From Antrihabitans stalagmiti (GTDB lineage Bacteria > Actinomycetota > Actinomycetes > Mycobacteriales > Mycobacteriaceae), in assembly GCF_016482825.1 (NCBI RefSeq), contig NZ_JAEMNV010000001.1, positions 248,001 through 312,000 of the forward strand: a DNA stretch of 64,000 bases, in the 5' to 3' direction. Positions 30,114-41,433 of the stretch are shown here, one piece after another; the stretch's first letter is position 1; every line of letters starts with the position of its first letter. Both the position numbers and the translations under genes were made by a program. A model generated the notes under the pieces. The model made no database searches. It saw only the letters and a program-made list of their open reading frames with translations, and was not told where the DNA came from.

Positions 30114-31598
30114 GTGAAGCAGAAGTCGAGCAGCCGCGGCCGGCCGCGGACAGCTACGACTGCGGCGCGGGCTTTGATCGGCATGATCGTCGCCGTCGCC
30201 CTTGCCGCTGCCGTACCTGGTACGAGCGCCGCGGTCCCGCCACCACCGCCCAATCCCAGCGACTCCGACATCGCGCAGGCCGACACGCAGGTGCAAGCGC
30301 AACTCGGCAACGTCGGCGAGCTGATCAATCGGGTCGCCGCCGCGAACGAGCAGCTTCGCCAGCTCGACGACGCGGTTGCGGCAAAGCGTGAAGAGGTCAA
30401 CAAGGCCCTCGTCGACCTGCAGAACGCGCGCAGCGCGGTCGATGCCGCCGCCGCTTTCGTCGGCACCGCTCAGCAGGCACTCGTCGACGCCGGCGCCCAG
30501 ATCGAGCAAGCTCAGACACGTTTCGACGGCTACGCGGCACAGTCCTACATGCAGGGCAACGCCGGCGCGGCCTCGGTCGGGTCCTACCTCGGATCGAAAA
30601 CTCCCGACGACGTCATGAACCAGGCGCAGTTGCTGCAGCTTGTGTCGTCGAGCCAGGAAGCCGTCGTCGACAACCTGCAACGGGCCCGCACTGCACAGGC
30701 GAACAAGGACTCGTCCGCCCGCAAGGCGAAGCAGGACGCCGACGTCGCCGCAGCCGACGCCGAGGCGAAGAAGGGCGAAGCGGAACAAGCGATTGCGGTC
30801 GCCCAGTCCGCACTTGCGGAGCAGGCGAACCGCAAACAGCAGATCGAGGATCAACGCGCGTCCGCACAGGCACAGCTCGACGCAGCGCGGTCCAACGTCG
30901 CGGGATTGCAGGATCAGCGCTCGAACTACGAGCAGTGGGACACCCAGCGGCAGTTCGAAGAGCAGGCAATCGCCGCCGCCGCCGAAACGGCCCAGGAACT
31001 CGCACTGCAGGCCGCTGCTCGCGTAGCGGCGAACCAGGCCGCGCGTGACCGCGCCGCAGAACTCTCGTCGGGGCAGCGGCCGCACACCCAGGTCGAAGAC
31101 GACGACGAGGATTCGACGCCGGCGCCCAAGACCAAGTCGAAGCCGAAGAGCAAGACGAAGCCGAAGGTAACGGGTTCCGCGGCAGTCGAGACCGTGATCG
31201 ACCGCGGTATGTCGCAACTCGGCGTGACCTACGCATGGGGCGGCGGCGACGAAAACGGCCCGACCAAGGGCATCAAGGACGGCGGCGTCGCCGACAGTCA
31301 CGGCGACTACAAGAAGGTCGGCTTCGACTGCTCGGGGCTTATGGTCTACGCCTTCGCCGGTATCGGGATCTCGCTTCCGCACTACAGCGGCTACCAGTAC
31401 ACCTCCGGTGAGCAGGTTCCGATCGACGAGATGGAACGCGGCGACATGCTCTTCTGGGGACCCAACGGCAGCCAGCACGTCGCGCTCTACCTCGGCAACG
31501 GCGAGATGCTCGAAGCGCCGCAATCAGGCGACGTGGTCAAGATTTCCCCTGTTCGTGAGGGTGGAATCATGCCGTACGCGGTCCGCCTGTACGACTAG
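30114..31598 (+). CDS. ripA: RipA-like peptidoglycan endopeptidase (NlpC/P60)
   Basis: A 494-residue exported cell-wall hydrolase. An N-terminal signal peptide (about 1-42, ending GTSAA) precedes a long alanine/glutamine-rich coiled coil (about 55-330), a Pro/Lys-rich linker and a C-terminal NlpC/P60 domain. Catalytic residues C406 (DCSG), H455 (SQHVALYLG) and E467 keep the 49- and 12-residue spacing of M. tuberculosis RipA C383/H432/E444. It cleaves D-Glu-mDAP bonds for daughter-cell separation; the coiled coil acts as an inhibitory cap. GTG at 30114 follows GGGAGAG. Only one Rip gene is present, whereas mycobacteria have ripA-ripB here. Confidence 0.9.
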   Translation: MKQKSSSRGRPRTATTAARALIGMIVAVALAAAVPGTSAAVPPPPPNPSDSDIAQADTQVQAQLGNVGELINRVAAANEQLRQLDDAVAAKREEVNKALVDLQNARSAVDAAAAFVGTAQQALVDAGAQIEQAQTRFDGYAAQSYMQGNAGAASVGSYLGSKTPDDVMNQAQLLQLVSSSQEAVVDNLQRARTAQANKDSSARKAKQDADVAAADAEAKKGEAEQAIAVAQSALAEQANRKQQIEDQRASAQAQLDAARSNVAGLQDQRSNYEQWDTQRQFEEQAIAAAAETAQELALQAAARVAANQAARDRAAELSSGQRPHTQVEDDDEDSTPAPKTKSKPKSKTKPKVTGSAAVETVIDRGMSQLGVTYAWGGGDENGPTKGIKDGGVADSHGDYKKVGFDCSGLMVYAFAGIGISLPHYSGYQYTSGEQVPIDEMERGDMLFWGPNGSQHVALYLGNGEMLEAPQSGDVVKISPVREGGIMPYAVRLYD

Positions 31599-31753
31599 TC
31601 GAGAGCACCGCCCCATCGTGGCGGCGCGTTCGTGACATGCCCGACGACCTGCCTTGGACAAACCCGTTACGGCGCAATCGCCGGACACCTGGAATAGTTG
31701 TGTCGGGTAGCTGATTCGAGCACGATTCCTAGGTTGAAAGCGGTGGATTCTTG

Positions 31754-32992
31754 GTGACCTCATCCGACGGTGCTGCGTCGAGCCTCGCAACGGACGTCCA
31801 GATCCTCGAGAAAGCGATCTACGAGGTCAAGCGTGTGATCGTCGGTCAGGACCGACTGGTCGAACGTCTTCTCGTAGGTGTACTCGCTCGCGGCCACGTG
31901 CTCCTGGAAGGTGTCCCCGGCATCGCCAAGACCTTGGCGGTCGAGACGTTCGCGACTGTCGTCGGTGGCTCGTTCTCGCGCGTGCAGTTCACGCCCGACC
32001 TCGTTCCGACCGACCTGATCGGTACGCGGATCTACCGGCAGGGTCGCGAAGAGTTCGACACCGAGCTCGGCCCGGTCGTCGCGAACTTCGTCCTCGCAGA
32101 CGAGATCAACCGTGCGCCTGCGAAGGTGCAGTCCGCGTTGCTCGAGGTGATGGCGGAGCGGCACGTGTCGATCGGTGGCAAGACCTATCCGATGCCGAGT
32201 CCCTTCCTCGTCATGGCCACGCAGAACCCGATCGAATCCGAGGGTGTCTACCCGCTCCCCGAAGCGCAACGCGACCGCTTTCTCTTCAAGGTGCTCGTCG
32301 ACTACCCGTCGGTCGAGGAAGAGCGCGAAATCGTCTACCGCATGGGTGTCGTTCCGCCCGTTGCGAAGCCGATCCTCAACCCGGCCGAGGTCGTGCGGTT
32401 GCAGAAGGTCGCCAGCGAGGTGTTCGTCCACCACGCGCTCGTCGACTACGTGGTTCGGGTCATCTCCGCGACCCGTAATCCGGCGCAGTTCGGCCTCGAC
32501 GATGTGGCGGGCTGGATCTCCTACGGCGCTTCGCCGCGCGCGAGCTTGGGCATCATCGCCGCATCACGTGCACTCGCACTGATTCGCGGGCGCGACTACG
32601 TCGTACCGCAGGACGTCCTCGAGGTCATCCCCGACGTGCTTCGGCACCGCCTGGTGCTGTCCTACGACGCCCTCGCAGACGAGGTGTCCCCCGAGGACAT
32701 CATCACGAAGATTCTGCAAACGGTCGGCCTGCCGCAGGTGGCCGCACAGCCGATCGCGGCCCAGCCGCACGCGCCCGCACCGCAGGGTCCGCCGCAGCCA
32801 CACGTACCGGGTCCGCCGCAGCAGGGTCAGCCCCAGCAGGGACCTCCGCAGCAAGGTCAGCCTCAGCAAGGACCGCCGCAGCAGCAGGGTCAACCCGTGC
32901 CTCCGGCTGGATCCCAACAGCAAGGACCACAGCCGGGTAGTGCACCCGGTGGCGGTCCGGCGCCGTCGACGTCCCTCACCAAGTCGCAGTGA
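31754..32992 (+). CDS. moxR1: MoxR-family AAA+ ATPase
   Basis: A 412-residue AAA+ protein. Walker A is GVPGIAKT, Walker B ADEINRAPAKVQ, sensor 1 MATQNP, and the MoxR signature GVYPLPEAQRDRFLFK is present. MoxR ATPases act as chaperone-like partners of DUF58 and VWA proteins, which follow. The last 80 residues are a Pro/Gln/Gly-rich disordered tail absent from the mycobacterial protein. GTG at 31754 preferred over the adjacent TTG. The stop overlaps the next start (GTGA). Confidence 0.93.
   Translation: MTSSDGAASSLATDVQILEKAIYEVKRVIVGQDRLVERLLVGVLARGHVLLEGVPGIAKTLAVETFATVVGGSFSRVQFTPDLVPTDLIGTRIYRQGREEFDTELGPVVANFVLADEINRAPAKVQSALLEVMAERHVSIGGKTYPMPSPFLVMATQNPIESEGVYPLPEAQRDRFLFKVLVDYPSVEEEREIVYRMGVVPPVAKPILNPAEVVRLQKVASEVFVHHALVDYVVRVISATRNPAQFGLDDVAGWISYGASPRASLGIIAASRALALIRGRDYVVPQDVLEVIPDVLRHRLVLSYDALADEVSPEDIITKILQTVGLPQVAAQPIAAQPHAPAPQGPPQPHVPGPPQQGQPQQGPPQQGQPQQGPPQQQGQPVPPAGSQQQGPQPGSAPGGGPAPSTSLTKSQ
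32810..32893 (+). repeat. In-frame 30-bp tandem repeat encoding GPPQQGQPQQ
   Basis: Two 30-bp units (32810-32839, 32840-32869) and a partial third with a one-codon insertion. They code for GPPQQGQPQQ inside the moxR tail. Third positions differ between units, so the repeat is not brand new. Confidence 0.85.
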
Positions 32993-33935
32993 CGGCGAAT
33001 ACTCCGCCGTCTTTTCGCTCGGGAAATCTCGACGACCCGAGACTTTCAGCAGCGCTGAAAACGCTCGAACTGACAGTTCGTCGCCGGTTGGACGGCGTGC
33101 TGCACGGTGACCATCAAGGTCTGATTCCCGGACCGGGCTCCGAACCAGGCGACGCCCGGCTCTACCAACCGGGTGACGATGTGCGGCAGATGGATTGGTC
33201 GGTCACCGCCCGCACGACCCATCCACATGTGCGGCAGATGGTTGCCGATCGTGAGCTCGAAACGTGGATCGTCGCGGACCTCTCGGCGAGCCTCGATTTC
33301 GGAACCGCCGACTGCGAGAAACGCGACCTCGTCATCGCGGCTGCCGCTGCGATCACCCACCTCACCAGCGGTGGCGGCAACCGGATCGGTGCCGTCGTCA
33401 CCACGGGTGACAAGACGATTCGCATTCCGGCCAGGAGCGGCAGGATGCACGCACACGCTCTGCTGCGGAAGATCGCTGCGACACCACATGCCGAGGACGG
33501 CGTGCGTGGCGACCTCAAAGGTGGCATCGAATCGTTGCGTCGGCCACAGCGCAAACGTGGACTCGCCGTGGTGATCAGTGACTTCCTCGGCCCGATCGAT
33601 TGGCAGCGGTCGTTGCGCGCAATCTCCAATCGCCACGACCTGCTCGCTGTCGAAGTGCTCGATCCGCGCGATCTCGAACTTCCCGATGTCGGCAACGTCG
33701 TTCTGCACGATCCGGAGACCGGACGCACGCGTGAATTCAACGTGAGTCCCGAACTGCGTGCCGACTTCGCCCACGCTGCACAACAACACCGAATCGACGT
33801 GGAGCAGACGTTGCGTAGTTGTGGTGCGCCGGTGCTGACCTTGCGCACCGATCGCGACTGGATATCCGATGTCGTCCGCTTCGTCGCCACACGACGCACG
33901 AGTTTCGGCGCACCAGTGAACGGGGCACCGCGCCA

Positions 33936-33939
<4 letters not shown>
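32989..33939 (+). CDS. DUF58-domain protein (Rv1480-like)
   Basis: A 316-residue DUF58 protein with a VWA-like fold. The signature GSEPGDARLYQPGDDVRQMDW is split around residues 45-66, followed by WIVADLSASLDFG (metal-site-like D-x-S-x-S). No membrane helix, so cytosolic. GTG start and GTG of the next gene both overlap (GTGA). Works with MoxR and the VWA membrane protein that flank it in what is probably one complex at the cell envelope. Confidence 0.9.
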
Positions 33940-35698
<1,759 letters not shown>

Positions 35699-35752
35699 GC
35701 CGTTTCGGTTCGGCTCCCACAACACACTTTTCAACCGATCAGGAGACACATC

Positions 35753-36550
35753 ATGGGCGGACTGCTCGAAGGCAAGACCATTCTCGTCACCGGAATCATC
35801 ACCGATTCGTCGATCGCGTTCCACGTGGCGAAGACCGCGCAGGAGCAGGGTGCGAAGGTCGTGATCACGGGCTTCGATCGACTGCGTCTGATCGACCGCA
35901 TCGCCCAGCGCCTCCCGCAGCCCGTGCCGCCCGCGATCTCGTTGGACGTGCAGAATCCCGAGCACCTCGAGACTCTTGCCGAGCGGGTGCGCGAGCATGC
36001 TCCCGAGGGCATCGACGGTGTCGTCCACTCCATCGCATTCGCACCGCGTACCTGCCTCGGTGCCCCGTTCCTCGACGCTCCGTGGGCCGATGTTGCCGTC
36101 GCACTGGAGGTCTCGGCGTACTCCTACTCAGCTCTCGCGAAAGCCCTGCTGCCGGTGCTGAACGACAACGCCTCGATCGTCGGTATGGATTTCGATCCGC
36201 GCACCGCGGTGCCTTTCTACAACTGGATGGGCGTCGCGAAGAACACCCTGGAAGCCGTCAACCGCTACGTTGCGCGCGAGGTCGGCGATCGTGGCATTCG
36301 CTCGAACCTCGTCGCGGCCGGCCCGATCAAAACGCTTGCGGCCAAGGCGATTGCAGGTACAGCGACGGGTGAGGCCACGCAGCTGAACCAGTTGAACACG
36401 GCATGGGACGCGAAGGCGCCGATCGGCTGGAACGTCGACGACCCGACGCCGGTCGCCAAGTCGGTCTGTGCCGTGCTGTCGGATTGGCTGCCTGCGACCA
36501 CCGCCTCGATCGTCTACGTCGACGGCGGCGCCAGCCACATGGGCGGCTGA
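35753..36550 (+). CDS. inhA: NADH-dependent enoyl-ACP reductase InhA
   Basis: A 265-residue enoyl-ACP reductase that completes the FAS-II elongation cycle for mycolates and is the isoniazid/ethionamide target in mycobacteria. [13 protein letters not shown] is the NADH motif, the catalytic Y-x6-K is YNWMGVAK, and HSIAF contains the serine equivalent to M. tuberculosis S94. The loop after it (APRTC) is less like the mycobacterial MPQTG. Strong ATG start with CAGGAGACAC upstream. Seven bases separate it from the ferrochelatase gene. Confidence 0.95.
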   Translation: MGGLLEGKTILVTGIITDSSIAFHVAKTAQEQGAKVVITGFDRLRLIDRIAQRLPQPVPPAISLDVQNPEHLETLAERVREHAPEGIDGVVHSIAFAPRTCLGAPFLDAPWADVAVALEVSAYSYSALAKALLPVLNDNASIVGMDFDPRTAVPFYNWMGVAKNTLEAVNRYVAREVGDRGIRSNLVAAGPIKTLAAKAIAGTATGEATQLNQLNTAWDAKAPIGWNVDDPTPVAKSVCAVLSDWLPATTASIVYVDGGASHMGG

Positions 36551-36557
36551 GCAGCAG

Positions 36558-37586
36558 GTGCCCGACGCCCTGCTTCTTCTCTCGTTCGGCGGTCCCGAGC
36601 AGCCCGACGACGTTATGCCGTTCCTCGAGAACGTCACTCGCGGCAGGGGAGTGCCACGCGCTCGCCTCGAAGCCGTTGCCGAGCACTACATGCATTTCGG
36701 CGGAGTCTCGCCGATCAACGAGCTGAATCGGCAGATCATCACGGCCGTCGAGGCGCAATTGCGTTCGGCGGCAATCGATTTGCCGGTCTATTTCGGTAAT
36801 CGCAACTGGCATCCGATGATCGAGGACACCGTTGCGCAGATGCGCGACGACGGCGTCAGGTCGGCACTCGTCTTCCCGACGTCGGCGTGGGGTGGCTACT
36901 CAGGATGCAGGCAGTACCACGAGGACATCGCGCGTGCCCGGTCTGCCGTAGGTCCGAATGCCCCGCAGTTGGTGAAGCTGCGGCAGTACTACGACCATCC
37001 GCTGCTCGTCGCGTCGTTCGCCGATGCAGTCGGTGCTGCGGTGGCCGAACTACCCGCCGACCGACGTAACGGTGCACGACTGGTGTTCACCGCACATTCG
37101 GTGCCCATCGCCGCCGACGCCGCGGCCGGACCGCCGGAGGACGGCGGCAACCTCTACAGCCGCCAGGTAGCCGAAGCTGCTCGATTGGTCGCTGCCGCAG
37201 CAGGATTCGAGTCGCACGATCTGGTCTGGCAGTCCAGGTCGGGTCCGCCGCAGGTGCCGTGGCTCGATCCCGACATCTGCGACCATCTGGAAGCGTTGGC
37301 CGCCGACGGTACCGACGCGGTTGTCGTCTGCCCTGTCGGTTTCGTGTCCGACCACCTCGAGGTCGTGTGGGATCTCGATACCGAAGCCAGTGAGAAGGCC
37401 GCCGAACTGGGCATCGCGTTCGCTCGGGCGGGAACGCCGGGAACCGACCCGCGCTTCGCGGAACTGGTGATCGACTTGATCGCAGAGCAGCGTGGCGATA
37501 TCCCGGTGCAGCGCTTGGGGATAGAACCGTCCTACGGGGTCGGTCGTGACGGCGTCAGTTGCCGAACAGGTTGCTGCGCACGGTAA
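36558..37586 (+). CDS. hemH: Ferrochelatase, coproporphyrin type
   Basis: A 342-residue ferrochelatase inserting Fe(II) into coproporphyrin III in the actinobacterial haem route. NWHP, TAHSVP and [14 protein letters not shown] hold the metal and proton residues (His and Glu). C117 (YSGC) and the C-terminal C335, C339, C340 are placed like the ligands of the [2Fe-2S] cluster described in actinobacterial ferrochelatases, though the tail spacing differs (C-x3-C-C). GTG at 36558 with GCAGCAGG upstream. Located right after inhA as hemZ is in M. tuberculosis. Confidence 0.92.
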   Translation: MPDALLLLSFGGPEQPDDVMPFLENVTRGRGVPRARLEAVAEHYMHFGGVSPINELNRQIITAVEAQLRSAAIDLPVYFGNRNWHPMIEDTVAQMRDDGVRSALVFPTSAWGGYSGCRQYHEDIARARSAVGPNAPQLVKLRQYYDHPLLVASFADAVGAAVAELPADRRNGARLVFTAHSVPIAADAAAGPPEDGGNLYSRQVAEAARLVAAAAGFESHDLVWQSRSGPPQVPWLDPDICDHLEALAADGTDAVVVCPVGFVSDHLEVVWDLDTEASEKAAELGIAFARAGTPGTDPRFAELVIDLIAEQRGDIPVQRLGIEPSYGVGRDGVSCRTGCCAR

Positions 37587-37598
37587 TCAGCTCGCTGA

Positions 37599-38414
37599 TC
37601 ACGCCCGCCGGACACCCGACCGTAGGCACGAGTCGAGCGCAGCGAGCCGCGCCGATCGGACGGCGTCCCACAGTGGACGAAGTTGATCTTGCCTGGCCGT
37701 GTCGATTGTCGCTGTGAGCGCATCCATTGCCGGTCCCCGTTGTGCGACAGTCAGAATTGCGGCAACCTGATCGGCGCTGTCGAGTACCCGCAGGGCGCGT
37801 GGTGTGACCGACGGCGGGTACGGGTGCCTTGTGTACTCGGCGAGTTCGTCCTCGATCGCGTCACGGGGATCCTCGTCACGTGATTGCGAGGTGACGCTTG
37901 CCAGCTTGGAGAGCGCGTCGGCGGCGGCACGCACTGCTTCGCGCATCGCGAACTCGGCTTCGCCGAGTGTCAGCTCGTTGCTTCGAACGTCGGTGATCGG
38001 CACGTCGTGCACGGTCCAGCACAGGGTGTCCTCGTCGGTCCAGCCAGGGACGAGGCCGGTGCCTCTGCGTCCAGGTTCGCCGACAAGGAGTCCTTCGCCT
38101 GCCTCGATCGCGTCCGTCGCGAAGGGTGTGCCGGTCGGCAGACCGCGGACGTCGCCGGGTACCGGGAAGAGGATCCGCATTTCACTCGACTGCGATGCCA
38201 GCGCTTCGCGAATCGTCTTGAGAAGCGTTGTTGCTCCGGTTCTTTCGGGTTCCGGCCACGGCAACCCGGTGCGGGCGGCGACCCCTGGATCGCTGGCAAG
38301 TACCAGTGTGTTCGGTGCCCAGGTTCCCAACGCCTCCAGGACGTCGTCGGGCGCGCTTGTGCCTGCCAGCCAGGAGCTGGCCCACACGGCGAGGGTGGCG
38401 CTTGGAGCACTCAT
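37599..38414 (-). CDS. Conserved hypothetical protein, Rv1486c-like
   Basis: A 271-residue soluble protein with no catalytic motif I recognise. It has an alanine-rich helical C-terminal third with DEDPRDAIEDELAEYTRHPYPPSVTPRALRVL. Position between ferrochelatase and the DUF3097/NfeD genes, on the opposite strand, matches Rv1486c. ATG at 38414 gives a normal length (mycobacterial protein 288). Function unknown. Confidence 0.75.
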   Translation of the reverse strand: MSAPSATLAVWASSWLAGTSAPDDVLEALGTWAPNTLVLASDPGVAARTGLPWPEPERTGATTLLKTIREALASQSSEMRILFPVPGDVRGLPTGTPFATDAIEAGEGLLVGEPGRRGTGLVPGWTDEDTLCWTVHDVPITDVRSNELTLGEAEFAMREAVRAAADALSKLASVTSQSRDEDPRDAIEDELAEYTRHPYPPSVTPRALRVLDSADQVAAILTVAQRGPAMDALTATIDTARQDQLRPLWDAVRSARLAALDSCLRSGVRRA

Positions 38415-38505
38415 AATGACCGAGCATAGGACGGCGTGGCGTGCCGCGCTCGGTGATGAGCATCGCTTAGCGTCTTTCGTTGATACGAAGGGATGTGCAG
38501 CGAAC

Positions 38506-39351
38506 GTGACACCGCGGGATATGTACGGCGGGGACATTTTGTCCGGACACAGCAGGGCGCGTAAGGCAGTCGTGCCGAAGGTTGCGGCCGAACGAGACCT
38601 GGTCGTCGAGGACGCGGCAACAGGCTTCTGTGGCGCTGTCGTCGGCTTCGAACGGTCCTACGACGGCGAGTTCGTCCGGTTGGAGGACGGCGCGCGACGG
38701 ACTCGTCTGTTTGCCATGCGCGAGGCGGCCTTTCTGCTGGAAGGCAAGCCGGTGACGCTCGTGCGACCGACGGCGAAGCCCGCTCAGGCAGCGCGGACGC
38801 GGTCGGCGTCCGGGTCGACCAAGGTCGAAGGTTTGCGCGCCCGGGTAGCGCTGCCGAGTCGGATCTGGGTCGAAGGTGTGCACGATGCCGCACTCGTCGA
38901 GCGGGTGTGGGGCCACGATCTGCGTGTCGAAGGCGTCGTTGTCGAGCACCTGGAAGGGCTCGACAACCTCGGCGAGCGACTCGCCGAATTCCAGCCTGGT
39001 CCAGGACGTTTGGTCGGAGTGCTCGTCGACCATCTGGTCACGGGCTCGAAGGAAACGCAGCTGACCAAGGGGCTGGGTCCGTACGTCATGGTGACCGGTC
39101 ATCCCTACATCGACGTGTGGGAAGCTGTGCGGCCCAAGGCTGTCGGAATCGAAGCGTGGCCCAAGGTGCCGCGCGGTGAAGACTGGAAGACGGGCATCTG
39201 CACCCGCCTGCGGTGGGGGACGCCGCAGGAAGGCTGGCGGCGGGTGTATTCGGCGGTGAACTCCTATCGTGACCTCGAAGCGCCGCTGATCGGAGCCGTC
39301 GAGCGGCTCGTCGATTTCGTAACCGCTGGCGAGACCGGGGGATCTGGTTAG
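38506..39351 (+). CDS. DUF3097 protein
   Basis: A 281-residue DUF3097-family protein. Family hallmarks are MYGGDILSG near the start, VVEDAATGFCGAVVGFE, IWVEGVHDAALVERVWGHDLR and the C-terminal GIEAWPKVPRGEDWKTGIC. The central WVEG-HDA-L...VWG pattern looks like a TOPRIM-type fold with acidic residues. GTG at 38506 is chosen because family members carry only a few residues before the Y-G; ATG at 38521 and 38416 are alternatives. Divergent from the Rv1486c-like gene. Role unknown. Confidence 0.75.
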   Translation: MTPRDMYGGDILSGHSRARKAVVPKVAAERDLVVEDAATGFCGAVVGFERSYDGEFVRLEDGARRTRLFAMREAAFLLEGKPVTLVRPTAKPAQAARTRSASGSTKVEGLRARVALPSRIWVEGVHDAALVERVWGHDLRVEGVVVEHLEGLDNLGERLAEFQPGPGRLVGVLVDHLVTGSKETQLTKGLGPYVMVTGHPYIDVWEAVRPKAVGIEAWPKVPRGEDWKTGICTRLRWGTPQEGWRRVYSAVNSYRDLEAPLIGAVERLVDFVTAGETGGSG

Positions 39352-39360
39352 TCTTGAGTT

Positions 39361-39792
39361 ATGGCGGCTTTGATCTGGTTGGTAGCGGGATTGCTGCTCG
39401 CTGCCGCGGAGGCGCTCACCGGTGATCTGTTTCTGCTGATGCTCGCCGGTGGGGCGCTTGCCACTGCCGGTGTCAGCGCGCTCACCGACTTTCCGGTGTG
39501 GGCGGACGCAATCGTTTTCGCCTTCGTGTCCGCGACGATGCTCGTGACGGTTCGCCCTGTGCTGTTGCGCCGGATGTCGTCGCGTCCGGCGCTGGCGATG
39601 AACGCCGATGCGTTGAGCGGCAAGCATGCGTTGGTGCTGGAGGAGGTCGGCGAACATGCGGGGCAAGTCAAACTCGACGGCGACGTCTGGACAGCCCGGC
39701 CGCTGGACGTCACCGAGGTGTACCCGCCTGGCACGACCGTGACCGTGATGAAGATCGACGGCGCTACCGCCGTTGTATGGAAGGGCCCGTGA
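39361..39792 (+). CDS. NfeD-like membrane protein (Rv1487-like)
   Basis: A 143-residue protein with three hydrophobic helices in the first 70 residues and a C-terminal OB-fold domain (about 80-143, GKHALVLEEVGEHAGQVKLDGDVWTAR). NfeD proteins work with SPFH/stomatin proteins in membrane microdomains. It overlaps the SPFH gene that follows by one base (TGATG). Confidence 0.88.
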   Translation: MAALIWLVAGLLLAAAEALTGDLFLLMLAGGALATAGVSALTDFPVWADAIVFAFVSATMLVTVRPVLLRRMSSRPALAMNADALSGKHALVLEEVGEHAGQVKLDGDVWTARPLDVTEVYPPGTTVTVMKIDGATAVVWKGP

Positions 39793-40925
39793 TGATTGCT
39801 CTGATCGCTTTGGCCGTGATCGTCCTGTTCGTCGCGGTTGTAGTGTACAAGTCGATTGCGCTTGTGCCGCAAGCAGAGGCTGCCGTCATCGAGCGGCTCG
39901 GCCGATATGCGCGAACGGTGTCGGGCCAGCTCACCTTCCTGATTCCGTTTGCCGACCGCATTCGGGCGAAGGTCGATCTGCGTGAACGGGTTGTGTCGTT
40001 TCCGCCGCAGCCGGTGATCACGCAGGACAACCTCACCCTGCACATCGACACGGTCGTCTATTTCCAGGTGACAAATCCGCAGGCCGCGGTCTACGAGATC
40101 AGCAACTACATCGCCGCCGTCGAGCAGTTGACGGTGACGACGCTGCGCAACGTCGTCGGCGGTATGACGCTGGAAGAGACGTTGACCTCGCGTGACGCCA
40201 TCAACCGCCAGTTGCGCGGTGTGCTCGACGAGGCAACGGGCCGTTGGGGTCTGCGCGTTGCTCGCGTCGAGTTGAAGAGCATCGATCCGCCACCGTCGAT
40301 CCAGGAGTCGATGGAGAAGCAGATGAAGGCCGACCGCGAGAAGAGGGCGATGATCCTCAACTCCGAAGGTATTCGCGAGTCGTCTATCAAGACGGCGGAA
40401 GGGCAGAAGCAGAGCCAGATTCTGTCGGCGGAAGGCGCGAAGCAGGCGTCCATTCTTGCGGCGGAAGGCGAGCGGCAGTCACGCATACTGCGTGCGCAGG
40501 GTGAGCGTGCCGCCAAGTACCTGCAGGCTCAAGGTGAGGCGAAGGCGATCGAAAAGGTCTTTGCCGCAATCAAAGCGGGCAAACCGACGCCGGAGATGCT
40601 CGCCTATCAGTATCTGCAGACGCTGCCCAAGATGGCAGAGGGTGACGCGAACAAGGTGTGGCTTGTGCCGAGCGACTTCGGTGACGCGCTCAAGGGCTTC
40701 GCCCGCAACCTCGGTGTGCCCGGCGAGGACGGTGTGTTCCGCTACGAGCCGACCGAGCCGGACGCGAATCTGCCACGCCCCGAGGACGATTCGGACGAGG
40801 TCGCCGGCTGGTTCGATACCCGCACCGATCCGGACATCGCGAGAGCTGTCGCGGACGCCGAGGCCATCGCGCGCCAGCCAGTGCAGGCGCTCGGACCGCT
40901 ACACAAGCAGGACGAGCTCAGCTGA
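39792..40925 (+). CDS. SPFH/band-7 (stomatin-like) protein (Rv1488-like)
   Basis: A 377-residue stomatin/prohibitin-type protein. One N-terminal membrane helix (MIALIALAVIVLFVAVVVY) is followed by the SPFH domain (about 25-190, AVIERLGRYARTVSG, then ESMEKQMKADREKRA) and a long Ala/Glu/Gln coiled coil (about 185-270). Such proteins oligomerise and scaffold membrane domains with NfeD partners. ATG at 39792 preferred, as GGAAGGG lies 6 bases before; a GTG at 39789 is in frame. Its end overlaps the convergent SatD-unit gene by 8 bp. Confidence 0.9.
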   Translation: MIALIALAVIVLFVAVVVYKSIALVPQAEAAVIERLGRYARTVSGQLTFLIPFADRIRAKVDLRERVVSFPPQPVITQDNLTLHIDTVVYFQVTNPQAAVYEISNYIAAVEQLTVTTLRNVVGGMTLEETLTSRDAINRQLRGVLDEATGRWGLRVARVELKSIDPPPSIQESMEKQMKADREKRAMILNSEGIRESSIKTAEGQKQSQILSAEGAKQASILAAEGERQSRILRAQGERAAKYLQAQGEAKAIEKVFAAIKAGKPTPEMLAYQYLQTLPKMAEGDANKVWLVPSDFGDALKGFARNLGVPGEDGVFRYEPTEPDANLPRPEDDSDEVAGWFDTRTDPDIARAVADAEAIARQPVQALGPLHKQDELS

Positions 40926-41433
40926 GCATGCCCCTGCCGATCGCACCGGCGGCGATTGCCCAGAGCACGCTGGTGAACGTGCCGATGATGAACTGCTCGG
41001 ATGCGTGCGGTTCGCGTAGTTCGGGATAGCGGGCGAGACCTTTCACCGCAAGCACGATGGCCATACCTTCGGGCCAGCCTGCGAGTACCGCGCCTGCGAT
41101 GGCTGCGCGTTCGAGTATGCCGATGATGCGGCCGCCTTTGAGCGGACCGCCTGTCGCTGGTTGCTGTGTTGGTTGCGTCGCATCGCGGCGGGCGATGCGA
41201 AAGGCGGCCGGTGCCAAGGGAAGACCGCCGAGCGCTGCCGCAACCAGGGTGAGGACGGCTGTCGCACCGAGAGCGAATCCGCTGACCTTGGTCGTCTCCG
41301 CGCCGGCGATCGCCGCGACCGCGAGCGCGACGAGTGCGGCTACGGGTGCCAGCCAGGCGGGAATCTTCTTCGGGCTCAAAGCTGCGGGCGCTACCCCGGC
41401 AATGCCGAGGAATACGAGCGCAAGGATCGTCAT
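40918..41433 (-). CDS. Small membrane protein paired with SatD
   Basis: A 171-residue protein with four to five hydrophobic segments (MTILALVFLGIAGVAPAAL first). A Pro/Gln/Thr-rich loop separates two halves. Its ATG overlaps the SatD-like stop (ATGA), so the two are co-translated. I recognise it only as the usual actinobacterial partner of SatD-type proteins. Function unknown. Confidence 0.7.
   Translation of the reverse strand: MTILALVFLGIAGVAPAALSPKKIPAWLAPVAALVALAVAAIAGAETTKVSGFALGATAVLTLVAAALGGLPLAPAAFRIARRDATQPTQQPATGGPLKGGRIIGILERAAIAGAVLAGWPEGMAIVLAVKGLARYPELREPHASEQFIIGTFTSVLWAIAAGAIGRGMLS

Noticed and set aside
32810-32893. CRISPR-like array
   Set aside because: The repeats are in-frame protein repeats with no spacers; no cas genes were seen anywhere in the window.
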